Source: Achromobacter xylosoxidans A8 (GTDB lineage Bacteria > Pseudomonadota > Gammaproteobacteria > Burkholderiales > Burkholderiaceae_B). Taken from it: 64,000 nucleotides of DNA. The notes under the pieces are model-generated. The model saw only the letters and a program-made list of their open reading frames with translations. It did no database searches and was not told where the DNA came from. The stretch lies in contig NC_014640.1 in the NCBI RefSeq assembly GCF_000165835.1, positions 6,572,001-6,636,000 of the forward strand. Reading direction: 5' to 3'. Position numbers and translations under genes: made by a program. Shown one piece after another: positions 16,421 to 25,799 of this stretch (positions within the stretch are counted from its first letter, which is position 1; each line of letters opens with the position of its first letter).

Positions 16421-19400
16421 TTAGACCAGCACCCGCTCGATGCCGCCCGCATTGGCGCGGCGCACGTACTCTTCCATCCAGCCTTCGCCCAGGATGTGGC
16501 GCGCCATCTCGACCACGATGTAGTCCGCGTCCATGCCGGTATCGCCCTCATAGCGCGACAGGCCTTGCAGGCACGACGGGCACGAGGTCAGCACCTTCAC
16601 GTCGCCGGTGAAGCCGTCGCTGCGCAGCTCGGCATCGCCCTTGAGCAGTTCTTCCTGCTTGCGGAAGCGCACCTGCGTGGAGATGTCCGGGCGGCTGACG
16701 GCCAGGGTGCCCGATTCGCCGCAGCAACGGTCGCTCTTGATGGCGTCGTCGCCAACCAGGGCGCGCACGGTTTTCATGGGTTCCTGCAGCTTCATGGGCG
16801 TGTGGCAGGGGTCGTGGTACATGTAGCGCACGCCCTTGGCCCCTTCCAGCTTGATGCCCTTTTCCAGCAGGTATTCGTGGATGTCGATCAGGCGGCAGCC
16901 CGGGAAGATCTTGTCGAACTCGTAGCCGGCCAGCTGGTCGTAGCAGGTGCCGCAGCTGACCACCACCGTCTTGATGTCCAGGTAGTTCAGCGTGTTGGCG
17001 ACGCGGTGGAACAGCACCCGGTTGTCGGTGATGATCTGCTCGGCCTTGTCCGTCATGCCGTTGCCGCGCTGGGGATAGCCGCAGCACAGGTAGCCCGGCG
17101 GCAGCACGGTCTGCACCCCCGCGTGCCACAGCATGGCTTGCGTAGCCAGGCCCACCTGCGAGAACAGGCGTTCCGAACCGCAGCCCGGGAAGTAGAACAC
17201 CGCTTCCGTGTCGGCCGTGGTGGCCTTGGGATCGCGGATGATGGGCACGTAGTTCGCGTCCTCGATGTCCAGCAGCTTGCGCGCCGCCTGCTTGGGCAGC
17301 CCGCCGGGCATCTTCTTGTTCACGAAGTGCACCACCTGCTCGCGCAGCGGCGGCTTGCCCACCGTTGCCGGAGGCGCGGCGGTCTGCTTCTTCACCAGGC
17401 CCGACAACAGGTCGTGCGCGGCGCGCTGGACCTTGTAGCCCACACCCACCATCGCCTTGCGGGTGGCGTTGATGGTGGCCGGGTCCTTGGCGTTGAGGAA
17501 GAACATGGCACTGGCCGTGCCCGGATTGAACGACTTGCGGCCCATGCGGCGCAGCACGGCGCGCATGTTCATGGACACGTCGCCAAAGTCGATATCGACC
17601 GGACAGGGGTTGTAGCACTTGTGGCAGACCGTGCAATGGTCGGCCACGTCCTCGAACTCTTCCCAGTGCTTGAGGCTGACGCCGCGGCGGGTCTGCTCTT
17701 CGTACAGGAAGGCTTCCACCAGCAGCGAAGTGGCCAGGATCTTGTTGCGCGGCGAATACAGCAGGTTGGCGCGCGGCACGTGGGTGGCACACACCGGCTT
17801 GCATTTGCCGCAACGCAAACAGTCCTTGATGGATTCCGAGATGGCGCCGATGTCGCTTTGCTGCATGATCAGCGACTCGTGGCCCATCAGGTTGAAGCTG
17901 GGCGTCCAGGCGTGGCGCAGGTCCGCGCCGGGCATCAGTTTGCCGGCGTTGAAGTGGCCGTTGGGATCGACGCGGCGCTTGTAGTCCTGGAACGGCGCCA
18001 GTTCGGCTTCGGTCAGGAATTCGTACTTGGTCAGGCCGATGCCGTGCTCGCCGGAGATCACCCCGTCCAGGTCGCGGGCGATCTGCATGATGCGCTCGAC
18101 GGCCTGGTGGGCCTCCTGCAGCATCTCGTAGTCGTCCGAGTTGACCGGGATGTTGGTGTGCACGTTGCCGTCTCCGGCGTGCATGTGCAGCGCCACGAAG
18201 ACGCGGCTCTTGAGCACGCGGCCGTGGATGGCGACCAGTTCGTCGACGATCTTCTTGTAGGCCGCGCCCGAGAACGTGCGCTGCAAGCCGGCCAGCACTT
18301 CGGTCTTCCAGGACAGGCGGATGGTGCGATCCTGCACCACGTCGAAGACGCATGCGCCCGGCTGCGCCGCGAGGCGGTCCGACAGCGCCGGCTGCAATTC
18401 GCCCAGGCCCAGGCCATGCAGCTCGGGCAGCGCCTGCATCAGCGGCAGGTCCAGGTTGTCCAGCAGCCACTGCCAGCGCTGCCTGACGGCGGCCAGCAGT
18501 TCCAGCGCCTGGCGGGTGCGCTCGGCCAGCATTTCGGCGCGGGTGGTCTCGACGTCCGTGTCATCGATCTTGCCGACGGGCAACGGCGTGCATAGATAGG
18601 CGTCCAGCTCGCCCAGCAGCTTGAGCTTGTTGCGGGTCGAGAGCTCGATATTGATGCGTTCGATGTGATCCGTGTATTCGCCCATGCGGGGCAGCGGGAT
18701 CACCACGTCTTCGTTGATCTTGAAGGCGTTGGTGTGGCGCGCGATCGCGGCGGTGCGCGAGCGGTCCAGCCAGAACTTCTTGCGCGCCTCGGGGCTGACA
18801 GCCACGAAGCCTTCGCCATGGCGCGTGTTGGCCAGGCGCACCACTTCGCTGGATGCCGCGGCCACGGCGTCCTCGTCGTCGCCGACGATGTCGCCGATCA
18901 GGACCATCTTGGGCAGCACGCCGCGCTTGCTCTTGGTGGCGTAGCCCACCGCGCGCAGATAGCGCTCGTCCAGGTGCTCGAGCCCCGCCAGGATGGCGCC
19001 GCGGGCGCGGCCTTCGCCGTCCAGGTAGCCCTTGACCTCGACGATCGACGGAATCGCGTCGCGCGCCTGGCCGAAGAACTCCATACAGACCGTGCGCGTG
19101 TAGCGCGGCATGCGGTGCAGCACCCAGCGCGCCGACGTGATCAGGCCGTCGCAGCCTTCCTTCTGGATGCCGGGCAGGCCGGCCAGGAACTTGTCCGTGA
19201 CGTCCTTGCCCAGGCCTTCCTTGCGGAACACGCGGCCCTGGATTTCCAGGGTTTCGGTCTTCAGCAGGCGCTCGCCCGGCTTGCCGCGGCCGTCGAACCA
19301 CTTGAGCTCGAAGCGCGCCACGTCCACGTCATGGATCTTGCCCATGTTGTGGTCCAGGCGGCTGACTTCCAGCCAGTTGCCGTTCGGGTCGACCATGCGC

Positions 19401-20380
19401 CACCAGGCCAGGTTGTCCAGCGCGGTGCCCCACAGCACGGCCTTCTTGCCGCCCGCGTTCATGGCGATGTTGCCGCCGACACAGGAAGCCTCGGCCGAGG
19501 TCGGATCGACGGCGAACACGAAACCGGCCGCCTCGGCGGCCTCGGAGACGCGCTTGGTCACCACGCCGGCGCCGGCATGGATGACCGCCACGGGCTCGGT
19601 CAGCCCGGGCAGCAAACAGGACTCGACCTTGCCGAGCTTGTCGAATTTCTCGGTGTTGATGACCGCCGACTTCCAGGTCAGCGGAATGGCGCCGCCGGTA
19701 TAGCCGGTGCCGCCGCCTCGCGGAATGATGGTCAGCCCCAGTTCGATACAGGCGGTGACCAGCGCCGCGATCTCGTCTTCCGTGTCCGGCGTCAGCACCA
19801 CGAAGGGGTATTCGACGCGCCAGTCGGTGGCATCGGTCACGTGCGAGACGCGCGACAGGCCGTCGAACTTGATGTTGTCGCGCGCGGTGATGCGGCCCAG
19901 CACCTTCTGCGCCTGCTTGCGCATCATGGCGGTCTGGTCGAACTCGCCCTCGAACGCGGCGATGGCAGAACGCGCCCGCGCCAGCAGGCCGACGACCTTC
20001 TCGTCGCGGTGCGGATCATGGCCAGCCTCGGCGGGCACGTCCGGTTCGCGACGGCGGTCGATTTCGCCCAGGCGGTGATGCAGGGCTTCGATCAGCTGCT
20101 TGCGGCGCTTGGGGTTGTCGAGCAGGTCGTCCTGCAGATAGGGATTGCGGCGCACCACCCAGATGTCGCCCAGCACCTCGTACAGCATGCGCGCGGAACG
20201 GCCGGTGCGGCGCTCGCCGCGCAGGTCGCTCAGCAGGCTCCAGGCGTCGTCGCCCAACAACCGGCCGACAATCTCGCGGTCGGAAAACGACGTGTAGTTG
20301 TACGGGATTTCGCGCAAGCGCGCGGGTGCTGCGGGCGGCATCGCCCCGTTCAAGATGTGGCTAGCGAGTGGGGCGTTCAT
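16421..20380 (-). CDS. Large FAD-linked oxidase / Fe-S oxidoreductase fusion (DUF3683 type)
   Basis: A 1319-residue multidomain enzyme. Residues 1-170 match the DUF3683 N-terminal extension. An FAD-binding type-4 domain follows, with [11 protein letters not shown] at 220-230, then an FAD-oxidase C-terminal domain. Two ferredoxin-like clusters come next ([11 protein letters not shown] near 853 and [11 protein letters not shown] near 916). Two CCG domains end the protein (FPGCGSERL and [10 protein letters not shown] near 1063-1098; CGTCYDQL and CCGESG near 1142-1220). It thus joins GlcD-like and GlcF-like parts in one chain and probably oxidises a 2-hydroxy acid such as D-lactate or glycolate, passing electrons to the respiratory chain. 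The substrate is inferred. No transmembrane helix is evident. Confidence 0.9.
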   Translation of the reverse strand: MNAPLASHILNGAMPPAAPARLREIPYNYTSFSDREIVGRLLGDDAWSLLSDLRGERRTGRSARMLYEVLGDIWVVRRNPYLQDDLLDNPKRRKQLIEALHHRLGEIDRRREPDVPAEAGHDPHRDEKVVGLLARARSAIAAFEGEFDQTAMMRKQAQKVLGRITARDNIKFDGLSRVSHVTDATDWRVEYPFVVLTPDTEDEIAALVTACIELGLTIIPRGGGTGYTGGAIPLTWKSAVINTEKFDKLGKVESCLLPGLTEPVAVIHAGAGVVTKRVSEAAEAAGFVFAVDPTSAEASCVGGNIAMNAGGKKAVLWGTALDNLAWWRMVDPNGNWLEVSRLDHNMGKIHDVDVARFELKWFDGRGKPGERLLKTETLEIQGRVFRKEGLGKDVTDKFLAGLPGIQKEGCDGLITSARWVLHRMPRYTRTVCMEFFGQARDAIPSIVEVKGYLDGEGRARGAILAGLEHLDERYLRAVGYATKSKRGVLPKMVLIGDIVGDDEDAVAAASSEVVRLANTRHGEGFVAVSPEARKKFWLDRSRTAAIARHTNAFKINEDVVIPLPRMGEYTDHIERINIELSTRNKLKLLGELDAYLCTPLPVGKIDDTDVETTRAEMLAERTRQALELLAAVRQRWQWLLDNLDLPLMQALPELHGLGLGELQPALSDRLAAQPGACVFDVVQDRTIRLSWKTEVLAGLQRTFSGAAYKKIVDELVAIHGRVLKSRVFVALHMHAGDGNVHTNIPVNSDDYEMLQEAHQAVERIMQIARDLDGVISGEHGIGLTKYEFLTEAELAPFQDYKRRVDPNGHFNAGKLMPGADLRHAWTPSFNLMGHESLIMQQSDIGAISESIKDCLRCGKCKPVCATHVPRANLLYSPRNKILATSLLVEAFLYEEQTRRGVSLKHWEEFEDVADHCTVCHKCYNPCPVDIDFGDVSMNMRAVLRRMGRKSFNPGTASAMFFLNAKDPATINATRKAMVGVGYKVQRAAHDLLSGLVKKQTAAPPATVGKPPLREQVVHFVNKKMPGGLPKQAARKLLDIEDANYVPIIRDPKATTADTEAVFYFPGCGSERLFSQVGLATQAMLWHAGVQTVLPPGYLCCGYPQRGNGMTDKAEQIITDNRVLFHRVANTLNYLDIKTVVVSCGTCYDQLAGYEFDKIFPGCRLIDIHEYLLEKGIKLEGAKGVRYMYHDPCHTPMKLQEPMKTVRALVGDDAIKSDRCCGESGTLAVSRPDISTQVRFRKQEELLKGDAELRSDGFTGDVKVLTSCPSCLQGLSRYEGDTGMDADYIVVEMARHILGEGWMEEYVRRANAGGIERVLV

Positions 20381-20473
20381 GGCTGCAAGAGGGGGCCCTT
20401 AAAAAACTATTTTATGCCATTGGACGAGTCTGGCCCCTAATACCCCTAGGGACGCGCTCGAAACCCGGAAATG

Positions 20474-20494
20474 TCGGGGATGGTACGTCCCCGA
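20474..20494. other. Palindromic hairpin downstream of the YqaA-type gene
   Basis: TCGGGGA (20474-20480) and TCCCCGA (20488-20494) form a 7-bp perfect stem with a 7-base loop. It sits between the yqaA-type gene end (20513) and the large oxidoreductase start (20380). It could be a terminator for the former or an operator for the latter. Confidence 0.35.
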
Positions 20495-20512
20495 TTAATT
20501 GCAATATCGGCG

Positions 20513-21049
20513 CTAGACCTGCCCGGGAAAGAACCACAGCAGGCTGGCGGTCATGACCAGATAACGCAGGAATTTGCCGATGGCCATGTAGAACACGCAG
20601 GGCCAGAAGGACAGCCGCAGCCACCCCGCGACCGCGCACAGCGGATCGCCCACGGCGGGCAGCCAGGACAGCAACAGGGCGGGTGGCCCCATGCGGTGGA
20701 TCCAGTCGTGGGCGCGCTCATTCCAGCGCCCGCGCATGCGTCCGCCTTCGGTCGCGTCGGGATGCGGATGGGGGTGCTTTTCCTTCCAGCGTTGCACGGC
20801 GCGTTCGGCGCCCAGGCCCATGGCGTAGCTGATGGCGCCGCCAGCGGTATTGCCCAGGGTCGCCACCAGGATGGCCGGCCAGAACATGTCCGGCGCCAGC
20901 TTGATGAAGCCGAACACGGCCGGCTCGGACCCCAGCGGCAGCAAGGTCGCAGACACCAGCGAGACGGTGAAGATCGCAGACAGGCCGACCGAGGGCAGCG
21001 CCAGCACCCCCAGCATCCAATGCACAGCGGATAACAGACTTTCTTCCAT
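20513..21049 (-). CDS. YqaA-family membrane protein (VTT/DedA-like)
   Basis: A 178-residue protein with about four hydrophobic segments. The features SLVSATLLPLGSEP, LVATLGNTAGGAISYAMG and the C-terminal GDPLCAVAGWLRLSFWPCVFYMAIGKFLRYL are those of YqaA, a small relative of DedA/VTT membrane proteins thought to affect membrane lipid or envelope homeostasis. A His-rich stretch (KHPHPHPD, about 92-99) sits in the central loop. It is divergent from ilvA by 75 bp and precedes the large oxidoreductase on the same strand. Confidence 0.85.
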   Translation of the reverse strand: MEESLLSAVHWMLGVLALPSVGLSAIFTVSLVSATLLPLGSEPAVFGFIKLAPDMFWPAILVATLGNTAGGAISYAMGLGAERAVQRWKEKHPHPHPDATEGGRMRGRWNERAHDWIHRMGPPALLLSWLPAVGDPLCAVAGWLRLSFWPCVFYMAIGKFLRYLVMTASLLWFFPGQV

Positions 21050-21124
21050 AGTGGGGCGAGTGTAGCCGCGCGCGGGTGCATAATCTGCCCCACTTCCCTA
21101 CTTCTTGCCGCCAGCCGCTGTCCC

Positions 21125-22633
21125 ATGTCCACTGATTATCTGAAACGCATCCTGACCTCGAAGGTTTACGACGTCGCGGTCGAATCGCCACTGGAAGCGG
21201 CGCCGCTGCTGTCGCAACGGATTTCGAACACGGTGCTGCTCAAGCGCGAGGATACCCAGGCGGTGTTCAGCTTCAAGCTGCGCGGGGCGTACAACAAGAT
21301 GGCCAACCTGAGCCCGGCCGCGCGCAACCGCGGCGTGATCGCGGCCTCGGCCGGCAACCACGCCCAGGGCGTCGCGCTGGCGGCCAGCCGGCTGGGCTGC
21401 CGCGCCGTCATCGTCATGCCCACCACCAGCCCGCAGGTCAAGATCGACGCGGTGCGCCGCCTGGGCGGCGAAGTCGTGCTGGCGGGCGAGAGCTTTTCCG
21501 ACGCCTACGCGCATGCGCAGATCCTGGAAAAGAAAGAGAAGCTGACCTTCGTCCATCCCTTCGACGATCCCGACGTGATCGCCGGCCAGGGCACCGTGGG
21601 CATGGAGATCCTGCGCCAGCATCCCGGCCCGATCGACGCCATCTTCGTCGCCATCGGCGGCGGCGGGCTGATCGCGGGCGTGGCCGCCTACATCAAACAG
21701 CTGCGCCCGGAAATCAAGATCATCGGCGTGCAGACGGAAGACTCGGACGCCATGCTGCGCAGCGTTCGCGCGGGCCGCCGCGTGCAGTTGAACGACGTGG
21801 GCCTGTTCTCGGACGGCACGGCGGTCAAGATGGTGGGCGCCGAAACCTTCAAGCTCACGCGCCAGTATGTGGACGACTTCGTGGTGGTCAACACCGACGC
21901 GATCTGCGCGGCCATCAAGGACGTATTCCAAGACACGCGCAGCGTGCTGGAGCCGGCCGGCGCGATGGCGGTCGCGGGCGCCAAGCAGTACGCGGCCGAA
22001 CACCATCTGAAGGGCAAGACGCTGGTGGCGATCGCCTGCGGCGCCAACATGAATTTCGACCGCCTGCGCTTCGTGGCCGAACGTGCCGAAGTCGGCGAAA
22101 TGCGCGAAGCCGTGTTCGCCGTCACCATGCCGGAGCAGCGCGGCAGCTTCCGCCGTTTCTGTGAGCTGGTGGGCGAGCGCAGCGTCACCGAGTTCAATTA
22201 CCGCATCTCCGACGCGGATCGCGCGCACGTCTTCGTCGGCATCCAGGTGTCCTCGGCGTCCGAGCCCGACAAGATCGCGGCCAACTTCCGCCGCCATGGC
22301 TTTGACACGCTGGACCTGACCCACGACGAAATGGCCAAGACCCACCTGCGCCACATGGTGGGCGGACGTTCCGCGCTGGCGCGCAACGAACTGTTGTACC
22401 GCTTCGAATTTCCGGAACGCCCGGGCGCGCTGATGCGCTTTCTGAACGCCATGAATCCGGACTGGAACATCAGCCTGTTCCATTACCGCAACCAGGGTGC
22501 GGATTACGGCCGCATCCTGATCGGCATCCAGGTGCCGCCTGCCGACAAGAAGCAGTTCCGCAGCTTCGTGGCGGAACTGGGCTATCCCCACTGGAACGAG
22601 ACCGACAACCCGGCCTACAAGCTGTTCCTCTAA
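21125..22633 (+). CDS. ilvA: Threonine ammonia-lyase, biosynthetic (IlvA)
   Basis: A 502-residue PLP enzyme that deaminates threonine to 2-oxobutanoate, the first step to isoleucine. The PLP lysine is Lys51 in VFSFKLRGAYNKM, the phosphate-binding loop is AIGGGGLIAG, and the catalytic domain ends near residue 320. Two ACT-like regulatory domains follow (about 330-500), so allosteric isoleucine inhibition and valine relief are expected, as in the long biosynthetic form. A terminator follows 37 bp after the stop. Confidence 0.96.
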   Translation: MSTDYLKRILTSKVYDVAVESPLEAAPLLSQRISNTVLLKREDTQAVFSFKLRGAYNKMANLSPAARNRGVIAASAGNHAQGVALAASRLGCRAVIVMPTTSPQVKIDAVRRLGGEVVLAGESFSDAYAHAQILEKKEKLTFVHPFDDPDVIAGQGTVGMEILRQHPGPIDAIFVAIGGGGLIAGVAAYIKQLRPEIKIIGVQTEDSDAMLRSVRAGRRVQLNDVGLFSDGTAVKMVGAETFKLTRQYVDDFVVVNTDAICAAIKDVFQDTRSVLEPAGAMAVAGAKQYAAEHHLKGKTLVAIACGANMNFDRLRFVAERAEVGEMREAVFAVTMPEQRGSFRRFCELVGERSVTEFNYRISDADRAHVFVGIQVSSASEPDKIAANFRRHGFDTLDLTHDEMAKTHLRHMVGGRSALARNELLYRFEFPERPGALMRFLNAMNPDWNISLFHYRNQGADYGRILIGIQVPPADKKQFRSFVAELGYPHWNETDNPAYKLFL

Positions 22634-22669
22634 ATCCACGCCCTTCACACGGGCGCCTGAAAAAACGAG

Positions 22670-22691
22670 AGGGCCTCCTTGCGGAGGCCCT
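22670..22691. terminator. Terminator between ilvA and the porin gene
   Basis: Stem AGGGCCTCC (22670-22678), loop TTGC, GGAGGCCCT (22683-22691). The + strand continues TCCCTTCCC; on the minus strand the stem is followed by TCTCGTTTTTT. It can therefore work in both directions for the convergent ilvA and porin genes. Confidence 0.8.
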
Positions 22692-22807
22692 TCCCTTCCC
22701 TGCTCAAGATACGTCCGGCGGCAACCAGTCGCGGGGGTTCGCTGTCACTCGGCGGCCCACGGAGATGAGCCGCGCATTCAGCAAGGTCTTGCCGGACGTC
22801 CTATCGC

Positions 22808-23920
22808 TTAGAAACGGTGACGCACACCGACGGCGACTGCCGTGTCGGTCGCATCGCGCTGGAACGCGTAGTTGTCGCCGTAGGAGGCGTACGCGTACAG
22901 GTTGGTGCGCTTGGTGAAGTCGTAGGTGTAGCCCAGGCTGTAGACGTTGAACGTCGCGTCGTCGCCCGTCAGCTTGTCGTTGCTGGCGGTGGCGCGCTGC
23001 CACGAACCGAAGACCGAGTGGCGGCCCAGCGGCACGGTGGCGCCGATCATGTACGAATTGGCGCGGAAGCCGTCAGCCAGCTTGAACGTACCCAGGTTCT
23101 GCATGCCAGCGGGCGTGGTGCCCATGTTCTGGCCGACGAACCAGCCATCGCGCGTCTGGCCGAACGCAGCCGCAACCTTCACGACTTCGAAGTCATACGA
23201 ACCGCCCAGGATGTATTCCTGGATGCGGGCTTCGGACTTGCCGCCGGTCTGGCCGTTGGACGGGTTGAAGCGGTCATACGCCGCGGCCAGGTTCAACGGG
23301 CCGTTGACGTACTGCACGCCTGCGGTCAGCACGCGGTTGTTGTTGCCGGTCTGGAAGCCGGTCTGCGAGGTATCGCTGACCGCGTCATCGGCGCTGAACG
23401 AGTAGCCGATGCCCGCCTTGAAACCGCCCATGCTGGGGGTCTGGTACAGGACCATGTTGTCCAGACGCATGGTGTTGGCGCTGCCGAACGTGGTACCCAT
23501 GTTGGCGGTGTTGTAGCTGATCGAGAACGGGTCGATCGAGCCGAAGTACTTGGAAGCCAGGTTGGTCTGGCGGCCGAATTCCAGACGGCCCCAGGTATCG
23601 CTGTCCAGGCCCACGGTGGCCTGGCGGCCCCACAGGCGGCCGTTTTGCAGCGACTTGCCATTCATGGGGCCGAAACCGCCTTCCAGGGTGAACACGGCGC
23701 GCAGGCCGTCGCCCAGGTCTTCAGTGCCGCGCAGGCCGAACCGCGAGCCGCTGCTCACGCCCTGCACGCCGCCGAAGCGGCTTTGCGAATTGCCGTCGAA
23801 CTTGACCTTCTCGTAGCCAATACCAGCGTCGATCAAGCCGTACAGCGTCACGGAGTCTGCGGCTTGCGCAACGCTGGCAAAACCAGCCAACAGCGCGACA
23901 GCCAATAGCGTCTTCTTCAT
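22808..23920 (-). CDS. Outer-membrane porin, general diffusion (Gram-negative porin family)
   Basis: A 370-residue trimeric beta-barrel porin. The signal peptide MKKTLLAVALLAGFASVAQA (residues 1-20) leads to ADSVTLYGLIDAGIGYEKV, the standard first strand of betaproteobacterial porins. The protein ends in GVRHRF with the C-terminal Phe used for barrel assembly. I chose the ATG at 23920 because of GGGGA just upstream and the signal peptide; the frame is open back to 24004 without support. The strand-rich, Gly/Asn/Tyr-rich composition agrees. The gene is single, with a long upstream region before the IS element. Confidence 0.94.
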   Translation of the reverse strand: MKKTLLAVALLAGFASVAQAADSVTLYGLIDAGIGYEKVKFDGNSQSRFGGVQGVSSGSRFGLRGTEDLGDGLRAVFTLEGGFGPMNGKSLQNGRLWGRQATVGLDSDTWGRLEFGRQTNLASKYFGSIDPFSISYNTANMGTTFGSANTMRLDNMVLYQTPSMGGFKAGIGYSFSADDAVSDTSQTGFQTGNNNRVLTAGVQYVNGPLNLAAAYDRFNPSNGQTGGKSEARIQEYILGGSYDFEVVKVAAAFGQTRDGWFVGQNMGTTPAGMQNLGTFKLADGFRANSYMIGATVPLGRHSVFGSWQRATASNDKLTGDDATFNVYSLGYTYDFTKRTNLYAYASYGDNYAFQRDATDTAVAVGVRHRF

Positions 23921-24331
23921 ATAAGTCCCCAAAATGGCGAGATGAAAGGCAAACCGCAAACCCACCGCACACAGGGGCGGGAATCTGCGTGCCGCTGCGA
24001 ACAAGTTAGCGGCGCATGCACTGAAGCCAGTGTCCAGCCTGCGCCAATTCGAAGTAACCCGGATTTCGAAGAACTACTTTCCATGGTTGGGATAATGACG
24101 GCCTACTTACCAGCTGCTCTCTTTGGAAACCTGCGTTAACACGTTGATATCAAATGCGAATTAAGGCTCGCAAAATATTGGACGGGCCTGGGATATTCTG
24201 CTGCCGAGGCCAGACGACCAACAAGAGTTGTTGATTGGCCCGCACAATTCTGATGCGAAAACGCGACACTATCGGCAGTTGGCTCACGGGCCGTTCGCCC
24301 TTCCACCTAGCGTAAAAAAGCCCCTCTGCAT
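23921..24331. other. Gene-free region upstream of the porin
   Basis: About 410 bp without a credible gene, more AT-rich than its surroundings. It must hold the porin promoter. A composite inverted repeat lies at 24208-24240 (outer GGCCA/TGGCC, inner CAACAA-gag-TTGTTG). The left half of the IS-split terminator is at 24314-24326. I see nothing else to assign. Confidence 0.5.
24314..24326 (-). terminator. Left half of the terminator split by the insertion sequence
   Basis: AAAAAAGCCCCTC here is the exact complement of GAGGGGCTTTTTT at 25770-25782 on the other side of the insertion sequence. Joined, they make a rho-independent terminator for the DUF4148 gene on the minus strand, with a loop of about 8 bases. 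In its present state the two arms are about 1.44 kb apart. Confidence 0.8.
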
Positions 24332-24339
24332 TGAACTGA

Positions 24340-24380
24340 CCCCCGAAAGTTGGACGTAGATCCAACCTTCGGGGGTTTTT
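24340..24380 (+). terminator. Terminator hairpin inside the IS left end
   Basis: CCCCCGAA (24340-24347) pairs with TTCGGGGG (24368-24375) and GTTGGA (24349-24354) with TCCAAC (24361-24366), with one mismatch and a 6-base loop, followed by TTTTT (24376-24380). The left inverted repeat is part of the stem. It ends two bases before the orfA start codon and should stop readthrough from flanking DNA into the transposase. Confidence 0.8.
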
Positions 24381-24382
24381 AC

Positions 24383-24907
24383 ATGACGAAGTACGACGAG
24401 CGCTTTAAGCTGCGCGCGGTCAAGAAATGTTTATCAGGGCAACACAGTATTGAGTTGATTGCTGCTGAACTGCAGGTCGACTACTCGATGCTGCGGCGTT
24501 GGGTGTCGGGTTTTCAGATCCATGGGCGCGCGGCCTTGGCCAAGAAGTCCGGTCACTATGACGCGCAGTTCAAGCTGAGGGTGTTGAAGCACGCCGAGCG
24601 GGAGGGGCTGTCAGACCGAGAGGTGGTCGCGCTCTACGATATTCGGTCAGCGGGTTCGATAGGCCAATGGCGCGCTCAGTATCATAAGCATGGTATTGGG
24701 GCGTTGGAGCCCCAGCCGAGAGGACAACGCGCCATGCCACATAAGTATCCCCCCGAGCCAGTGCCCAAAGACATGACCGAGGAGGAGCTACGCGAAGAGG
24801 TCGCGAACCTGCGAGCGGAGCTGGACTACCTAAAAAAGCTCGATGCCTTGATCGAAGCGGAAAAGACCCAAGCGCTCGTTGCAAAGCGCAAGTGGTCCAA
24901 GAATTGA
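24383..24907 (+). CDS. IS3-family transposase OrfA (DNA-binding part)
   Basis: A 174-residue OrfA with two helix-turn-helix segments (about residues 8-50, FKLRAVKKCLSGQHSIELIAAELQV, and 62-110, FKLRVLKHAEREGLSDREVVALYD) and a C-terminal leucine-rich coiled coil (EEELREEVANLRAELDYLKKLD). It binds the inverted repeats. The start ATG at 24383 follows the internal terminator; an in-frame start at 24350 would lie inside the hairpin. A -1 frameshift at residue 152 joins it to OrfB. Confidence 0.93.
   Translation: MTKYDERFKLRAVKKCLSGQHSIELIAAELQVDYSMLRRWVSGFQIHGRAALAKKSGHYDAQFKLRVLKHAEREGLSDREVVALYDIRSAGSIGQWRAQYHKHGIGALEPQPRGQRAMPHKYPPEPVPKDMTEEELREEVANLRAELDYLKKLDALIEAEKTQALVAKRKWSKN
24832..24838 (+). 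promoter_or_regulatory. Programmed -1 frameshift site in the IS
   Basis: AAAAAAG read as A_AAA_AAG in the orfA frame (codons at 24833 and 24836). After slipping back one base the frame runs without a stop into orfB, giving an OrfAB fusion of 449 residues. This is the classical IS3-family slip sequence. Confidence 0.88.
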
Positions 24908-25731
24908 GGCATAAGCATCCGCTGGAACGGTTGCTGCGCGCAGCCAAACTGTCGCGCAGCACGTTCTACTATCACCTGAAGGCGCAGGGCGCTGCCGATC
25001 AGTACGCTGATTTGAAGGCACGCATCAGTGCGGTCTATGCACGCCACAAGGGCCGCTACGGCTATCGCCGGATCACGGCCGCGTTACGCCAGGCGGGGGA
25101 ATTAGTGAATCACAAAACGGTACAGAAGCTGATGCAGAGGCTGGGCCTGAAGTCGTTGGTGCGAGTCAAAAAGTACCGCTCTTACCGAGGCCAGTCGCAT
25201 CACGTGGCGGCCAACGTGCTGGCGCGCGACTTCGTTGCTGAGCGGCCGAACCAAAAGTGGGTTACCGATGTGACCGAGTTCAAGGTACGAGGCGAAAAGC
25301 TGTATCTGTCGCCGGTCATGGACCTGTATAACGGTGAGATCGTGGCCTATGAGACCAGCCAACGGCCAGTGTTCAAGCTTATTGGCACCATGGTGAAGAA
25401 AGCGCTGGCGCGGCTCAAGCCCACCGACAGCCCCATCCTGCACTCAGACCAGGGCTGGCAGTATCAACATCCCCAATACCGCCGCATGCTGGCAGATCGG
25501 TCGCTTACCCAAAGCATGTCGCGCAGGGGAAATTGTCTGGACAACGCCGCCATGGAGAGCTTCTTTGGCACGTTGAAGTCCGAATTCTTCCACCTGAATC
25601 GCTTCGAAAACGTCGCGCAGTTACAGGCGGGCATCCGCCAGTACATCCGTTATTACAATCACGAACGCATCAAACTCAAGCTAAAAGGCCTGAGTCCGGT
25701 GCAGTACCGAGCTCAGGCCTTCGGGCTTTAG
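24892..25731 (+). CDS. IS3-family transposase OrfB (catalytic part)
   Basis: A 279-residue integrase-fold catalytic protein in the -1 frame relative to orfA. The N-terminal HTH_21-like part (LSRSTFYYHLK, RYGYRRITAALR) precedes the retroviral-integrase-type DDE core: Asp in WVTDVTEF, Asp in LHSDQGWQYQ, and Glu in NAAMESFFGTLK. The GTG at 24892 permits independent translation, but the productive transposase is expected to be OrfAB made by frameshifting at 24832. No stop or frameshift damage is visible. Confidence 0.93.
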   Translation: MVQELRHKHPLERLLRAAKLSRSTFYYHLKAQGAADQYADLKARISAVYARHKGRYGYRRITAALRQAGELVNHKTVQKLMQRLGLKSLVRVKKYRSYRGQSHHVAANVLARDFVAERPNQKWVTDVTEFKVRGEKLYLSPVMDLYNGEIVAYETSQRPVFKLIGTMVKKALARLKPTDSPILHSDQGWQYQHPQYRRMLADRSLTQSMSRRGNCLDNAAMESFFGTLKSEFFHLNRFENVAQLQAGIRQYIRYYNHERIKLKLKGLSPVQYRAQAFGL

Positions 25732-25769
25732 CTTCTGATCATCCAACTTCTGGGGGTCAGTTCAATCGG

Positions 25770-25782
25770 GAGGGGCTTTTTT
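25770..25782 (-). terminator. Right half of the terminator split by the insertion sequence
   Basis: GAGGGGCTTTTTT, complementary to 24314-24326. It lies 18 bp after the stop codon of the DUF4148 gene, the expected place for that gene's terminator before the insertion. Confidence 0.8.
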
Positions 25783-25799
25783 CTTGCCTGCTGGACGGC

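Larger units (their letters stand above)
24332..25764 (+). mobile_element. Complete IS3-family insertion sequence (IS150-like)
   Basis: A 1433-bp element bounded by terminal inverted repeats. The left end reads TGAACTGACCCCCGAAAGTT and the right end, read inward, TGAACTGACCCCCAGAAGTT, with two differences over the first 23 bases. It has two overlapping frames, orfA and orfB, with orfB in the -1 frame and a canonical A_AAA_AAG slip site. OrfA length and the slip motif fit the IS150 subgroup. Both frames are intact, so it is probably active. Direct repeats at the ends are at most 2 bp (AT), shorter than the 3-4 bp usual for the family. It sits in the loop of a terminator. Confidence 0.95.

Noticed and set aside
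16355..20440. Long plus-strand frames (746 and 591 codons) antisense to the FAD/Fe-S oxidoreductase
   Set aside because: High His/Gln/Val/Gly composition typical of antisense GC-rich frames; the minus-strand gene has complete catalytic motifs throughout.
22711..22799. Inverted repeat ACGTCCGGC / GCCGGACGT downstream of the porin
   Set aside because: Nine bases separated by 71; the neighbouring hairpin at 22670-22691 already explains termination, and the match could be chance.
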